From QWQI01 sp964608915 (GTDB lineage: Bacteria > Planctomycetota > Planctomycetia > Isosphaerales > Isosphaeraceae), in contig CAZSQA010000023.1 of assembly GCA_964608915.1 (NCBI GenBank), forward strand, positions 1 through 64,000: a DNA stretch of 64,000 nt, in the 5' to 3' direction. The position numbers and the translations under genes were made by a program. Positions 8,495 to 16,548 of this stretch are shown here, one piece after another. The stretch's first letter is position 1; each line of letters begins with the position of its first letter. A model generated the notes under the pieces. The model saw only the letters and a list, made by a program, of their open reading frames with translations. It ran no database searches and was not told the DNA's origin.

Positions 8495-8799
8495 AGAGTT
8501 CAGGACCAGAGATGAGGACATGGCCATGTCCACATTCGCATGATCGCCGGCTCGGGTGGATTACGAGCCAGCCTAGCTTTTCGTATCGGGCTCGACGACC
8601 GATTCCGGAAAAGCGTCGCGACGCGTTCGACCCGTGTTTTCGTTCGATTTTTCGCAAGACCGGCGGAAGTTCGACTCGCCGATTCGCGCCAGGGTTGTCA
8701 CAATAGTCAGAAGCGCCTGCACTGGATACGGCAACCCGTGCTGATTCGGCCTGTCCGGATCCCGCATGAGTTCGAATTCGACCTCCTGACGAAACGATC
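8495..8799. other. Intergenic region, about 305 bp
   Basis: Nothing coding is convincing here. The only structure I see is a perfect 16-bp palindrome at 8516-8531. Confidence 0.5.
8516..8531. repeat. Perfect 16-bp palindrome
   Basis: GGACATGGCCATGTCC reads the same on both strands. It lies 22 bp after the lipid kinase stop. With no loop and no T-run it is more like a dimeric protein-binding site than a terminator. Confidence 0.4.
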
Positions 8800-10764
8800 A
8801 TGAGACGACAAGACCTGGGTCAACGCATCATTGTCCGATTCGCTCCCATTCTGGCCGGCCTGATCGCATGGTCCGGCTGCGGCGTGGAAAAACCGCAGAC
8901 CGCGAAATCGCGTCGGCCGACAGGCGTCATAACGCGCCCAGGCACATCGGTCACGGCCGGGGCGGCGACGACGATCGAACTTGCCGATACCGACAAGACA
9001 GGCGCCCAGGCACCCGACGCCGAACAGCAGGCCGCAATTCTGGACAGTGTCCTGCACTTGCTTTCGACGGCGTCTTCGAATCCCGGCGGCGACAATTTCA
9101 CCATCGCGACCGAGCAGCTCAACCAGTATTTCAATCGCAACGCGACGGCGATCGAATTCAATCTCAGCCAGCCCGCGTTTCAGTTCCTGAACAGGCTCGG
9201 CATGCCTGAGAAGAACTTCACGGATTTCACGAAGAAGCTTCAGGAACCGAAGTTCAGCATCATGGATGCACGTCACATCGAAGACTGCATGATGTATTCG
9301 ACGCTGGCCAACCGGATCGCCGGAAACGGCGACGACATGACCCGTCTGCGGCGAATTTTCGAATGGGTCTGCCGCCAGGTCATGGTGGTGCCCGCCAGGT
9401 CGCTCGCTCCGCCCGGCATGAACCAGCAGGCCCAGGCCCGCCCATTCGACTGCATCCTGCGGGGCATGGCCACCGAGGCCGACCCGAGCTGGGCCGAACG
9501 TACGTGGGTGTTCATGTCCCTGGCCCGGCAGATCCGCATCGATGTCGGCATTCTCGTCAGTTCGCGCGACCCGGCCCAGTGGCTTTCCGTGGCGATCGTC
9601 GAAGGCAAGCCGTACCTGTTCGATTGCCGCACGGGCCTGGAGGTCAAAACGGCCGATGGTAAGCGTATCGCGACGCTCGAAGAAGCCATCACCGACTCGC
9701 GAATCCTGCAGGCCATGCAGGTCCCCGGCGGCGTGACTTACGGACCGACGACGGCCGACCTCGCTACCGGCGATCTGTCGATCCTGGCCGATATGTCCAC
9801 GAGCTATCTCTCGCCGAGAATGCGGCTTCTGGAACAGCGTCTGGCCGGCAAAAACCGGATGATCCTGTTCCGCGACGTCGCCGAACTCGAGACATCGTTC
9901 ATGAACGCGGTCAAACCGCGTGTCAAGGAAGTGCGGATATGGGATCTGCCATTTACCGTCGAATCCCTTCTGTTCACCAATCCTGAATTCGTCAACGCCG
10001 CCCAGTACCCTCTGCGGATCTTCGATTTCAAGCTGCCCGTGCTTGCCGCAAGGACGGCCCAGCTCCGCGGCGAAACCGCGGACGCACTCGAAAAATACGC
10101 CACGATGCGGTTCGCCGAAAACGCCTTGATGCGTGACAAGATCACCCCGATTCCGCCCGATGTCCAAAAGGTCATCGACCTGTATTCGACCTACTTCCTG
10201 GCGCTGTGCCACCTGGATAACGCCCTGCGCCGCACTCCCCGCGAAACCGAGCAGCGTGAAGCCGACCTCAAGCAGGCCCGGTTCTTCTTCAGCGAATCTC
10301 TCCGGTTGTATCCGGAACCCACTCCCGAACGGCCATTCTTCTACATGTTTCGCTGGAGCGCCCTTTCGAATCTGGGGCTGATGTCGCTCGATGCCGGCGA
10401 TGAGGAGAATGCCGTTCGATATCTCGCCTTCCCTCAGCCGACAACCCAGGGCTATGGCAATTCCCTGCTGGCTTCGGACCTGGTCTGGTCCGATCCGTTC
10501 CGCCCGGCCCCGGCAGCCCTGCCACCCGCTCCTGAGGACAAACTGGCACCCTCGCAGGACGCCCTTCGCGCCGCAGCAGCGGCACGCGAAGCCTCAGCAG
10601 CACCAGCGATGGCACCAGCTAACCGGCCCCTGCCTGGCCTGGGCGGCGCGCCATTTTCGCTTCAGCCAGGGGCGGGCCTCGGCAACGCTCCAGCCGCCGG
10701 ACCACGCCCTGTCAGCCCGGGTGGAGCCGCCGGACTCTTGCCTTCAGGCGCGAATCGCCCCTGA
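8800..10764 (+). CDS. Large lipoprotein with degenerate transglutaminase-like region
   Basis: A 654-residue protein with an export signal and lipobox (IAWSGC, Cys about residue 27). A helical segment at about residues 155-200 (LANRIAGNGDDMTRLRRIFEWV) is followed by FMSLARQIRIDVGIL and then AIVEGKPYLFDCRTGL. This order resembles the core of transglutaminase-like proteins, but the usual Cys and His positions appear to be replaced, so catalysis is doubtful (inference). Residues ~460-540 look like TPR-type helices (NALRR, FFFSESLRLYPE, ALSNLGLMSLDAGDEENAVRYL). The last ~110 residues are Pro/Ala-rich and probably disordered. Perhaps an envelope scaffold. Confidence 0.7.
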   Translation: MRRQDLGQRIIVRFAPILAGLIAWSGCGVEKPQTAKSRRPTGVITRPGTSVTAGAATTIELADTDKTGAQAPDAEQQAAILDSVLHLLSTASSNPGGDNFTIATEQLNQYFNRNATAIEFNLSQPAFQFLNRLGMPEKNFTDFTKKLQEPKFSIMDARHIEDCMMYSTLANRIAGNGDDMTRLRRIFEWVCRQVMVVPARSLAPPGMNQQAQARPFDCILRGMATEADPSWAERTWVFMSLARQIRIDVGILVSSRDPAQWLSVAIVEGKPYLFDCRTGLEVKTADGKRIATLEEAITDSRILQAMQVPGGVTYGPTTADLATGDLSILADMSTSYLSPRMRLLEQRLAGKNRMILFRDVAELETSFMNAVKPRVKEVRIWDLPFTVESLLFTNPEFVNAAQYPLRIFDFKLPVLAARTAQLRGETADALEKYATMRFAENALMRDKITPIPPDVQKVIDLYSTYFLALCHLDNALRRTPRETEQREADLKQARFFFSESLRLYPEPTPERPFFYMFRWSALSNLGLMSLDAGDEENAVRYLAFPQPTTQGYGNSLLASDLVWSDPFRPAPAALPPAPEDKLAPSQDALRAAAAAREASAAPAMAPANRPLPGLGGAPFSLQPGAGLGNAPAAGPRPVSPGGAAGLLPSGANRP

Positions 10765-11129
10765 TTTTCGCAGGGGAACCGATCACGGTCGAAATCCGCG
10801 ATCGAAAAACCGGGCCGGCGACGTTCCGGAGAATGGAACTGTTTCGCCGGCCCGTGCGTATCTTGTCTTGATCCCGGACGCGACGGATCTCACCGCTCCG
10901 GATTTCGTGAAGTGTCACGCTATCACGCCCATTCACGGGCCGGATACGTCGATTTTGCGATTCATCGGACGAATACGTTCGTCTCACGGGAGCGTACGCC
11001 GATATCGCCCTGGGTATCGGCAAGGTTTTGACCGGTCGATCGGATCGATCGGTCGGATGATATGTGTTTCGAATTCCGGAGTTTTTCCGCTCGATTCAGG
11101 GCAGGAAGCGATAGAAACGGTCCAGCATC
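10765..11129. other. Intergenic region before rtcB
   Basis: 365 bp without a credible gene. It contains a large nested hairpin (10811-10854) and an imperfect dyad of GATC-rich repeats at about 11029-11055. No clear sigma70 or sigma54 promoter was found. Confidence 0.5.
10811..10854 (+). terminator. Nested stem-loop downstream of lipoprotein gene
   Basis: An outer 11-bp perfect stem (CGGGCCGGCGA with TCGCCGGCCCG) encloses an inner stem GTTCC/GGAAC with loop GGAGAAT. No T-run follows. It could be a terminator for the upstream gene or a structured RNA element ahead of rtcB. Confidence 0.45.
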
Positions 11130-12530
11130 ATGAACGTTAAGCAATTGATCGCCGCTGGTGTTCCCCCTTTATATGCCCAGGACGCGCTCGTCCAGGTGCT
11201 CGCCGCGATCCGTGATCACGGCCTGCACGGCAAGGAAATTAAGGACGCAGTCCGCGCAGTGGCAGCCGATCCAACGAGTTTCGTGGAAAATCCAGTCTGG
11301 TCCGGCCTCGCCCGAAGTCTGATCGAAGAGCCGATCGACGAGACAGGCCGCGACATCAATCTTGAGCCGATCGATTATGCCTCGTGGGGCTCGATGATCG
11401 ACTCCAAATGCCGCGAGCAGATGAACAACGCCTGCCGTCTCCCGATGGCCCGGGGCGCGGCCCTGATGCCCGACGCTCACGTCGGTTACGGTATGCCGAT
11501 CGGTGGAGTACTGGGCCTGGAAAACGCCGTGATACCTTATGGCGTGGGAGTGGACATCGCCTGCCGCATGAAGCTCAGCGTCATCGACTGGCCAGTCGCC
11601 CAGCTCGAACGGCGGAAGGAGGACTTCAAGAACGCTCTCCAGCGCGGCACCGTGTTCGGCGTCGGCGGGCGGTATCAGAAGCCGCTCGACCACGCCGTGA
11701 TGGACGAGGACTGGCGTGTCTGCCGTGTGACGCGTGAAGTCAGGGACAAAGCCTGGATGCAGCTCGGCACATCCGGCAGCGGCAACCACTTCGTGGAGTG
11801 GGGCACGCTGTCGATCACCGAGCCAGGCAATGTCCTCGGCCTTGAGCCGGGCGAATATGTCGCCCTGATGTCGCACAGCGGTTCGCGCGGGGCCGGTGCG
11901 GCCGTGTGCAATCACTATTCGCGACTGGCTCGGCAGAAACTGCCGAAGCAGTACGAATTCGTCGGCGACCTCGCCTGGCTCGACCTTGACACCGAGGCCG
12001 GCCAGGAATACTGGGCCGCCATGAATTTGATGGGCGAATACGCGTCAGCGAATCACGCGCTGATTCACAAGAACGTCGCGAATCTGCTCGGCGCCCGGAT
12101 CATCGGTGGTGTCGAAAACCACCACAACTTCGCCTGGAAGGAAGTCCACGACGGTCGTGAACTCATCGTGCATCGCAAGGGCGCGACACCAGCCGGCGCA
12201 GGCGTCCTGGGTGTCATTCCCGGTTCGATGGGCAGCCCGGCTTATGTGGTCACAGGCAAAGGCAACCCCACAAGCCTGGGATCGGCCTCGCACGGAGCAG
12301 GCCGGGCCATGAGCCGAACCGAGGCCAAGCGGACGTTCAATTTCGTCGAAACCCGGCGCGAACTCGCCGCTCGGGGCATCACGATCCTCTCGGCCGGAGC
12401 CGACGAAGTGCCGGGTGTCTATAAGGACATCGACAAAGTCATGGCCGAGCAGTCCGACCTGGTGCACATCGTCGCCCGCTTCGACCCGAAGATCGTGAAG
12501 ATGTCCGACGACGGCAAGTCGGAGGATTGA
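11130..12530 (+). CDS. rtcB: RtcB-family RNA ligase
   Basis: A 466-residue RtcB protein. The family joins 2',3'-cyclic-phosphate or 3'-phosphate RNA ends to 5'-OH ends using GTP and Mn2+. All key residues are visible: Asp142 and Cys145 in GVDIACRM, His220 in SGNHFVEW, His249 in SHSGSRG, the His331/332 pair in VENHHNFAW, and His388 in ASHGAGR, the position guanylylated in characterised enzymes. DAHVGYGMPIGGV is a further signature. The first ~60 residues form an N-terminal extension. Unlike in Escherichia coli, no rtcA or rtcR is adjacent, so its role (RNA repair, tRNA or rRNA healing) cannot be read from context. Confidence 0.95.
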   Translation: MNVKQLIAAGVPPLYAQDALVQVLAAIRDHGLHGKEIKDAVRAVAADPTSFVENPVWSGLARSLIEEPIDETGRDINLEPIDYASWGSMIDSKCREQMNNACRLPMARGAALMPDAHVGYGMPIGGVLGLENAVIPYGVGVDIACRMKLSVIDWPVAQLERRKEDFKNALQRGTVFGVGGRYQKPLDHAVMDEDWRVCRVTREVRDKAWMQLGTSGSGNHFVEWGTLSITEPGNVLGLEPGEYVALMSHSGSRGAGAAVCNHYSRLARQKLPKQYEFVGDLAWLDLDTEAGQEYWAAMNLMGEYASANHALIHKNVANLLGARIIGGVENHHNFAWKEVHDGRELIVHRKGATPAGAGVLGVIPGSMGSPAYVVTGKGNPTSLGSASHGAGRAMSRTEAKRTFNFVETRRELAARGITILSAGADEVPGVYKDIDKVMAEQSDLVHIVARFDPKIVKMSDDGKSED

Positions 12531-12571
12531 CCGAATATCCGGCGAACCCGGTCGAATGGATTTTCACGCGG

Positions 12572-12624
12572 GCTTTCGGCGGGCCGATTCGATTCGAATC
12601 GGCCCGAAAGCTCCGCAATTTTCT
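12572..12624 (+). terminator. Terminator after rtcB
   Basis: A long stem: GCTTTCG pairs with CGAAAGC, and inside it GGCCGATT pairs with AATCGGCC, with a 3-nt bulge on the left arm. A weak AATTTTC tract follows. Confidence 0.6.
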
Positions 12625-12736
12625 GGACTTGCACCCACGTGCCAGTCAGAATCGCATTCGAATCGACTGATACGTGCGATTCGGTATCAGTCCGAATTCC
12701 AGCGAATTCTCACGACGAAAACGTAAGGGAACCGAC

Positions 12737-13309
12737 ATGACACTGTTTCGACCGATCATCGCCGGGCTGCTGACCTGCTCGGCGCTGGCCCTGGGCACTT
12801 CCGCTCAGGAAGCCCAGAAGTACAAGGACACCGATTTCGACTTCTCCCTGAGCGTCCCCGGCGAGTGGAAAAGCGTGGGTGGCGAGGGCTTTACCGTGCC
12901 CGGCAAGCTGCGTGCGGCATTCAAAGGACCAGGGCCATCCTCGATCGTCGTTTTCGTTCAGGAAACCGGCCAGGCCTACGATGCCCGGTTCCTCCTCGAC
13001 GCCAGTGCCGAAGGACTTCAGAAGGCCCTGAAATCGGACATCAAGGAAAAGGAAGTCCGCGAGATCGACGGCAAAAAGGCCATGTGGCTCGTGAACGAAG
13101 GCCAGGGCAACGGCGGCGCGATTCTCGGCCAGGGCGACGTGAAGACGATCCAGCACTGGGTCGCCATTCCGCGCGAGAAGGACATCGTCGTCCTGATCCT
13201 CACCTGCCCGTCCGAAGATCTGCCGAAAGCTTCGAAAGTCTATGCCTCGGCGATCGAAAGCCTGAAAGTCGGCGGCAAGCAGACCAAAGAGCAACTCGAA
13301 GCGAAGTGA
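12737..13309 (+). CDS. Secreted protein, PsbP/DcrB-like fold
   Basis: A 190-residue exported protein. The signal peptide (about residues 1-23) ends at a likely signal peptidase I site after GTSA. The mature region opens with YKDTDFDFSLSVPGEWKS, the pattern typical of PsbP-like/DUF1795 proteins (DcrB, LpoB-like), and has later strands (SIVVFVQET, HWVAIPREKDIVVLILTCP). The fold assignment is by pattern only. The start at 12737 has a good TAAGGGA ribosome site 6 nt upstream, while the longer frame has none. A rho-independent terminator closes the unit, so it is probably monocistronic. Confidence 0.7.
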   Translation: MTLFRPIIAGLLTCSALALGTSAQEAQKYKDTDFDFSLSVPGEWKSVGGEGFTVPGKLRAAFKGPGPSSIVVFVQETGQAYDARFLLDASAEGLQKALKSDIKEKEVREIDGKKAMWLVNEGQGNGGAILGQGDVKTIQHWVAIPREKDIVVLILTCPSEDLPKASKVYASAIESLKVGGKQTKEQLEAK

Positions 13310-13346
13310 GACTTCGCCAAAATGCTGTCGATTCGTTTGCCTCCGA

Positions 13347-13376
13347 GCCAGGTTCCCAAAGAACCTGGCCTTTTTC
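13347..13376 (+). terminator. Rho-independent terminator
   Basis: GCCAGGTTC pairs with GAACCTGGC around a 5-nt loop and is followed by CTTTTTC. It ends the 12737-13309 gene. Confidence 0.88.
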
Positions 13377-13454
13377 TGCGACTCGATCACCCCACACTTC
13401 GAAATCGCTCCGAATCTCCGGATCCGTAAGTCCGGGCAGGTATTCAGGAGGACT

Positions 13455-13472
13455 ATGAAGTCCACTGCATGA
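13455..13472 (+). CDS. Possible 5-codon leader mini-ORF (MKSTA)
   Basis: ATG at 13455 follows AGGAGG (13446-13451) and encodes five codons, ending in a TGA that overlaps the ATG of the HAD phosphatase gene (ATGA at 13469-13472). The SD is only 3 nt from this ATG and 17 nt from the next, so neither start has ideal spacing. It may be a translational-coupling device or chance. Confidence 0.3.
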   Translation: MKSTA

Positions 13473-14023
13473 TCACGAACGACGATCGAATTCTCCTGAT
13501 ACTCGACCTCGACGAAACCTTGTTTTTCTCGTCCGAAAAGCCCCTGAACCGCCAGCCCGACTTTGTCTTTCACGTTTACGACGTCTACGTGCGGCCTGGC
13601 TTGCAGGAGTTTCTGGCACGCATGGCCGCAGCTTTCGATCTTGCCGTGTGGACATCGTCAAGTCCCGATTACGCCAGCTTCTTCGTCGACCGCATCTTCG
13701 CCGGGTTCGATCTCCGCTTCGTTTGGGCCTCCGACCGCTGCACCTTGAGGTTCGACCATGACCGCCACAGAATGAATGCGATCAAGGATTTCCGCAAACT
13801 CAGGCGGAAGGGAATCGACCTGAATCGTGTGCTGATGGTGGACGACAGCCCTGAGAAACACACCCGAAATTACGGAAATCTGGTGCTCGTCCGACCCTTC
13901 GAAGGCGACCCTGGCGATCATGAACTGGCCCTTTTGGCCCCCTATCTGGAATCGCTCAGGAACTGCCGTAACTGCCGCGCGATCGACAAGCGTCTCTGGC
14001 GACTTGACTTGAATCTGTCGTAA
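13469..14023 (+). CDS. HAD-superfamily phosphatase, FCP1/NIF type
   Basis: A 184-residue protein of the NLI-interacting-factor/FCP1-like phosphatase family. Motif I is DLDETL (residues 11-16, nucleophile Asp11 and Asp13). The motif II region is AVWTSSSPDYA, and motif III/IV is VLMVDDSPEKH. The VYVRPGLQEFLARM helix is typical of the family. In eukaryotes such enzymes dephosphorylate the RNA polymerase CTD; bacterial members' substrates are unknown. The closest AGGAGG is 17 nt upstream and serves a mini-ORF that overlaps this start, so initiation may be by coupling. It is not in an evident operon with its neighbours. Confidence 0.85.
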   Translation: MITNDDRILLILDLDETLFFSSEKPLNRQPDFVFHVYDVYVRPGLQEFLARMAAAFDLAVWTSSSPDYASFFVDRIFAGFDLRFVWASDRCTLRFDHDRHRMNAIKDFRKLRRKGIDLNRVLMVDDSPEKHTRNYGNLVLVRPFEGDPGDHELALLAPYLESLRNCRNCRAIDKRLWRLDLNLS

Positions 14024-14126
14024 ATCATGTTTCACCAAATCCGACGCCATTTCGAAATCGCCTGAAGATCATCGATTCTTCATCCGATCTGAATCGATCG
14101 TTCTTTTCCGTTAGATAAACTTTCAT

Positions 14127-14138
14127 TGCCAAATGGCA
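14127..14138. repeat. 12-bp palindrome upstream of DUF1559 gene
   Basis: TGCCAAATGGCA is a perfect palindrome about 90 bp before the 14226 start. It could be an operator but may be chance. Confidence 0.25.
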
Positions 14139-14225
14139 CCGGACGAAAGTCGCGATGCATTCGCCGCCTGAAGCGAGTTCAGGCTGAGCGAACCGTCGCG
14201 AGCAATCACACGAGAGAGAGAACGA

Positions 14226-15248
14226 ATGCCCGTCTCCCAGATCGCCGCACGTCGTAGAGCTTTCACCCTGATCGAACTCCTGGTGGTGATCGCCATCATC
14301 GCCGTGCTGATCTCGCTGCTCCTGCCCGCCGTTCAGGCAGCCCGTGAAGCCGCCCGCCGAGCCCAGTGCGTGAACAACCTGAAGCAGATCGGCCTGGCGC
14401 TGCACAATTTCGAAAACTCGAACAATTTCTTCCCGCCCTCGGCCATCAAATCGACCGGCAATCAACCGTCGATGAACATCAATGTCGACTCGGCCGGCAA
14501 TCCGCTGCCGAAAGGCCGCGACCGAGTCTCCATGTACATGTTCGCCTTCCTTCTGCCCTACATGGAACAGGCGCCGCTCTACAACGCTTTCAATATGAAA
14601 CGCGACGTGCGTGACCCGATCAATTCGACCGTCATCGCTTCGCAAATCAATACGCTGCTGTGCCCCTCAAGCCCATCGGGCGATAAGAATCACGTTTATT
14701 CGACGACCGATTCCTGGACGAAGCAGACCTACACGAACGTCAAATTCGCCGTCAGCGACTATGCCGTCAATAATGGCATCGAAGACGGCCTGATCGCCGC
14801 CGGTTTCGTGCCTTCGGGCGATTATCTTTCGATGCTGTTCAATACGCACAGCACGTCCGTCGATTTCAAAACCCGCATCGCCGAAGTCACCGACGGTCTT
14901 TCGAATACCTTCATGGTCAGCGAGAATGCAGGCCGGCCGACCTATTATCTGGCCAACGGCCGCGTGGCTCCCGTGCAGAACTATTCCGAAGGTATCGCCG
15001 GCGGCTGGGCCGATTATGCGACCGGCTACACGACCCACGGGTTTACGCTGGACGGTTCCGCATCGCCTGGCCCCTGCCACACCAGTTGCAATAACAACAA
15101 CGAAACCTATGCCTTCCACGTCGGCGGTTCGAATCACGTTTTCGGCGACGGCTCGGTGCGATTCGTGAAAACGACCACGTCGATACGCATCTTCGCGCAA
15201 CTGATTTCCCGGGCCAACGGCGAAGTCATTTCCTCCGACTCCTATTGA
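14226..15248 (+). CDS. DUF1559 domain-containing pilin-like protein
   Basis: A 340-residue DUF1559 paralogue. The prepilin-like N-terminus (RRAFTLIELLVVIAIIAVL) starts near residue 10, followed by the conserved AREAARRAQCVNNLKQIGLALHN region, a CPSSPSGD element, the EVTDGLSNTFMVSE motif mid-protein and a C-terminal FGDGSVRFVK signature. A GAGAGAGAA purine tract lies just before the ATG at 14226. It overlaps neither neighbour but is only 16 bp from the following lipoprotein gene, so the two are very likely one transcript. Confidence 0.95.
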   Translation: MPVSQIAARRRAFTLIELLVVIAIIAVLISLLLPAVQAAREAARRAQCVNNLKQIGLALHNFENSNNFFPPSAIKSTGNQPSMNINVDSAGNPLPKGRDRVSMYMFAFLLPYMEQAPLYNAFNMKRDVRDPINSTVIASQINTLLCPSSPSGDKNHVYSTTDSWTKQTYTNVKFAVSDYAVNNGIEDGLIAAGFVPSGDYLSMLFNTHSTSVDFKTRIAEVTDGLSNTFMVSENAGRPTYYLANGRVAPVQNYSEGIAGGWADYATGYTTHGFTLDGSASPGPCHTSCNNNNETYAFHVGGSNHVFGDGSVRFVKTTTSIRIFAQLISRANGEVISSDSY

Positions 15249-15264
15249 TCGGAAAAGCGAAAAC

Positions 15265-15783
15265 ATGCGATTCCTTTCGAAATCGATCGCGGCCCTTGCC
15301 GCGATCCTCATCTCCTCGCTGATCGGCTGCGGCGAATCGGAATTCCGGCACTCGGTCTTTCCAGCCTCAGGCAAAATCACCAAAGACGGCAAACCGGTGG
15401 CCAATGCCATCGTCGTCTTCCACCCGACCGACCCGAACACGATCCGCATTCCGGAGGGTCGTCAGGGCATCGAAATCGCCAACCCGACCACGACGACCGA
15501 CGAAACCGGCGCATTTCGACTGAGCACCTATTTCGCGGCCGACGGCGCCCCCGCTGGTGAATACAAAGTGACGGTGATCTTGCCGTCGCAGAAATTCGAC
15601 CAGAAAAAAGGCGCACCGACCGAGGGCGACGAAGAGAAGGCCCCGCATGCCTCGACTCTCGCACTTCCGCCCGATTCGCAGATCGTGAAAAAGAAGTTCC
15701 CCTTCTCGAATCTCCAATCGACACCGCTTCAGGCCTCGATCAAACCCGAAGCGGCGAACGAATTCGCTTTCGAATTGAATTGA
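15265..15783 (+). CDS. Lipoprotein with carboxypeptidase-regulatory-like (transthyretin-type) domain
   Basis: A 172-residue lipoprotein. The lipobox is SSLIGC (Cys about residue 20). The mature part begins with FPASGKITKDGKPVANAIVVFHP, the common beta-sandwich pattern of carboxypeptidase-regulatory-like domains found in many planctomycete lipoproteins, and continues with TDETGAFRLSTYFAADGAPAGEYKVTVI. It lies 16 bp after a DUF1559 gene. The same pairing occurs at 62427-63945. Function unknown; a surface-binding or stabilising partner of the pilin-like protein is my inference. Confidence 0.85.
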   Translation: MRFLSKSIAALAAILISSLIGCGESEFRHSVFPASGKITKDGKPVANAIVVFHPTDPNTIRIPEGRQGIEIANPTTTTDETGAFRLSTYFAADGAPAGEYKVTVILPSQKFDQKKGAPTEGDEEKAPHASTLALPPDSQIVKKKFPFSNLQSTPLQASIKPEAANEFAFELN

Positions 15784-15832
15784 AACCGAGGCGACCGGCC
15801 ATTTTGGCGCGATCGTTTCGAAATCGACAGTT

Positions 15833-15876
15833 GACCGGCGAAGGCCATGAAAAGCCTTCGCCGGTCTTCGCATTTT
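15833..15876. terminator. Terminator between convergent genes
   Basis: A 13-bp perfect stem (GACCGGCGAAGGC with GCCTTCGCCGGTC) around loop CATGAAAA, then TTCGCATTTTA on the plus strand. It separates the 15265 lipoprotein gene from the convergent phosphatase gene. Confidence 0.75.
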
Positions 15877-16528
15877 ACGTACCGGGCAAATTCCGCAATT
15901 CTTCGCTCAGGTGTGAGCGTTCCGAAAGCGTTTTCAAATAGGGCCCATGGTCGCCGAATTCCACGACGGATACCCCTGCGACGGCACATGCCAGGCGGAA
16001 CCGGAAGCGGCCGACGTCGATCCCCAGCAGCTGGCAAAGCGCCACTCGGATCGTCGCCTTGTGAGCGACCAGCAGCACATTGCCGTCTTCGTAAGCCGAT
16101 CGTATTTCCTGAACCAGACCCATCACTCTGTCAGCGATTTCGACGGCCAGCTCGCCGCCGCCCGTGGGCCGGTTCCAGGCGGGGTCGGCGGTCCAGCGCA
16201 CGTAATCGTCATGATATTTGGCGTCGACTTCCTCGACCGTCTTTCCTTCCCAGTCGCCATAGGCAATCTCGCGCAGAGCTTCGCGAATGATCGGCTCCTG
16301 CCCGGTCGCTTGAGCGATGTAGGACGCGGTCTGTGCGGCACGAGTCAGCGGACTGCAATAAATCGCCCGCCAGGGGGTCGACTCGTAAGCCTCCGCGAAT
16401 TGCCGGGCCATCGTGTGGCCGTTCTCGGTGAGGGGCACGTCCGTCCCGCAGCCACAGAACATATTGTCGCGAGAAAGGGCCGTCTGACCGTGCCTGAGAA
16501 AATACAAATTCAAATGCTTCCTGGCCAT
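15875..16528 (-). CDS. Histidine phosphatase family protein (phosphoglycerate mutase-like)
   Basis: A 217-residue member of the histidine phosphatase superfamily. The catalytic RHG motif is at residues 12-14 (FLRHGQTALS). Further family residues are YCSPLTRAAQTA (second Arg), the EIAYGDWEG acid segment, and VAHKATIRVAL, where the usual GHG is replaced by AHK while the second His is kept. Members include cobalamin phosphatase CobC, GpmB-type enzymes and SixA-like protein phosphatases, so the substrate is not predictable. It is 20 bp downstream of a glycosyltransferase gene and likely shares its transcript; a sugar-phosphate phosphatase role is possible. Confidence 0.9.
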   Translation of the reverse strand: MARKHLNLYFLRHGQTALSRDNMFCGCGTDVPLTENGHTMARQFAEAYESTPWRAIYCSPLTRAAQTASYIAQATGQEPIIREALREIAYGDWEGKTVEEVDAKYHDDYVRWTADPAWNRPTGGGELAVEIADRVMGLVQEIRSAYEDGNVLLVAHKATIRVALCQLLGIDVGRFRFRLACAVAGVSVVEFGDHGPYLKTLSERSHLSEELRNLPGT

Positions 16529-16548
16529 GATTCACGCTCCCGTAATTG

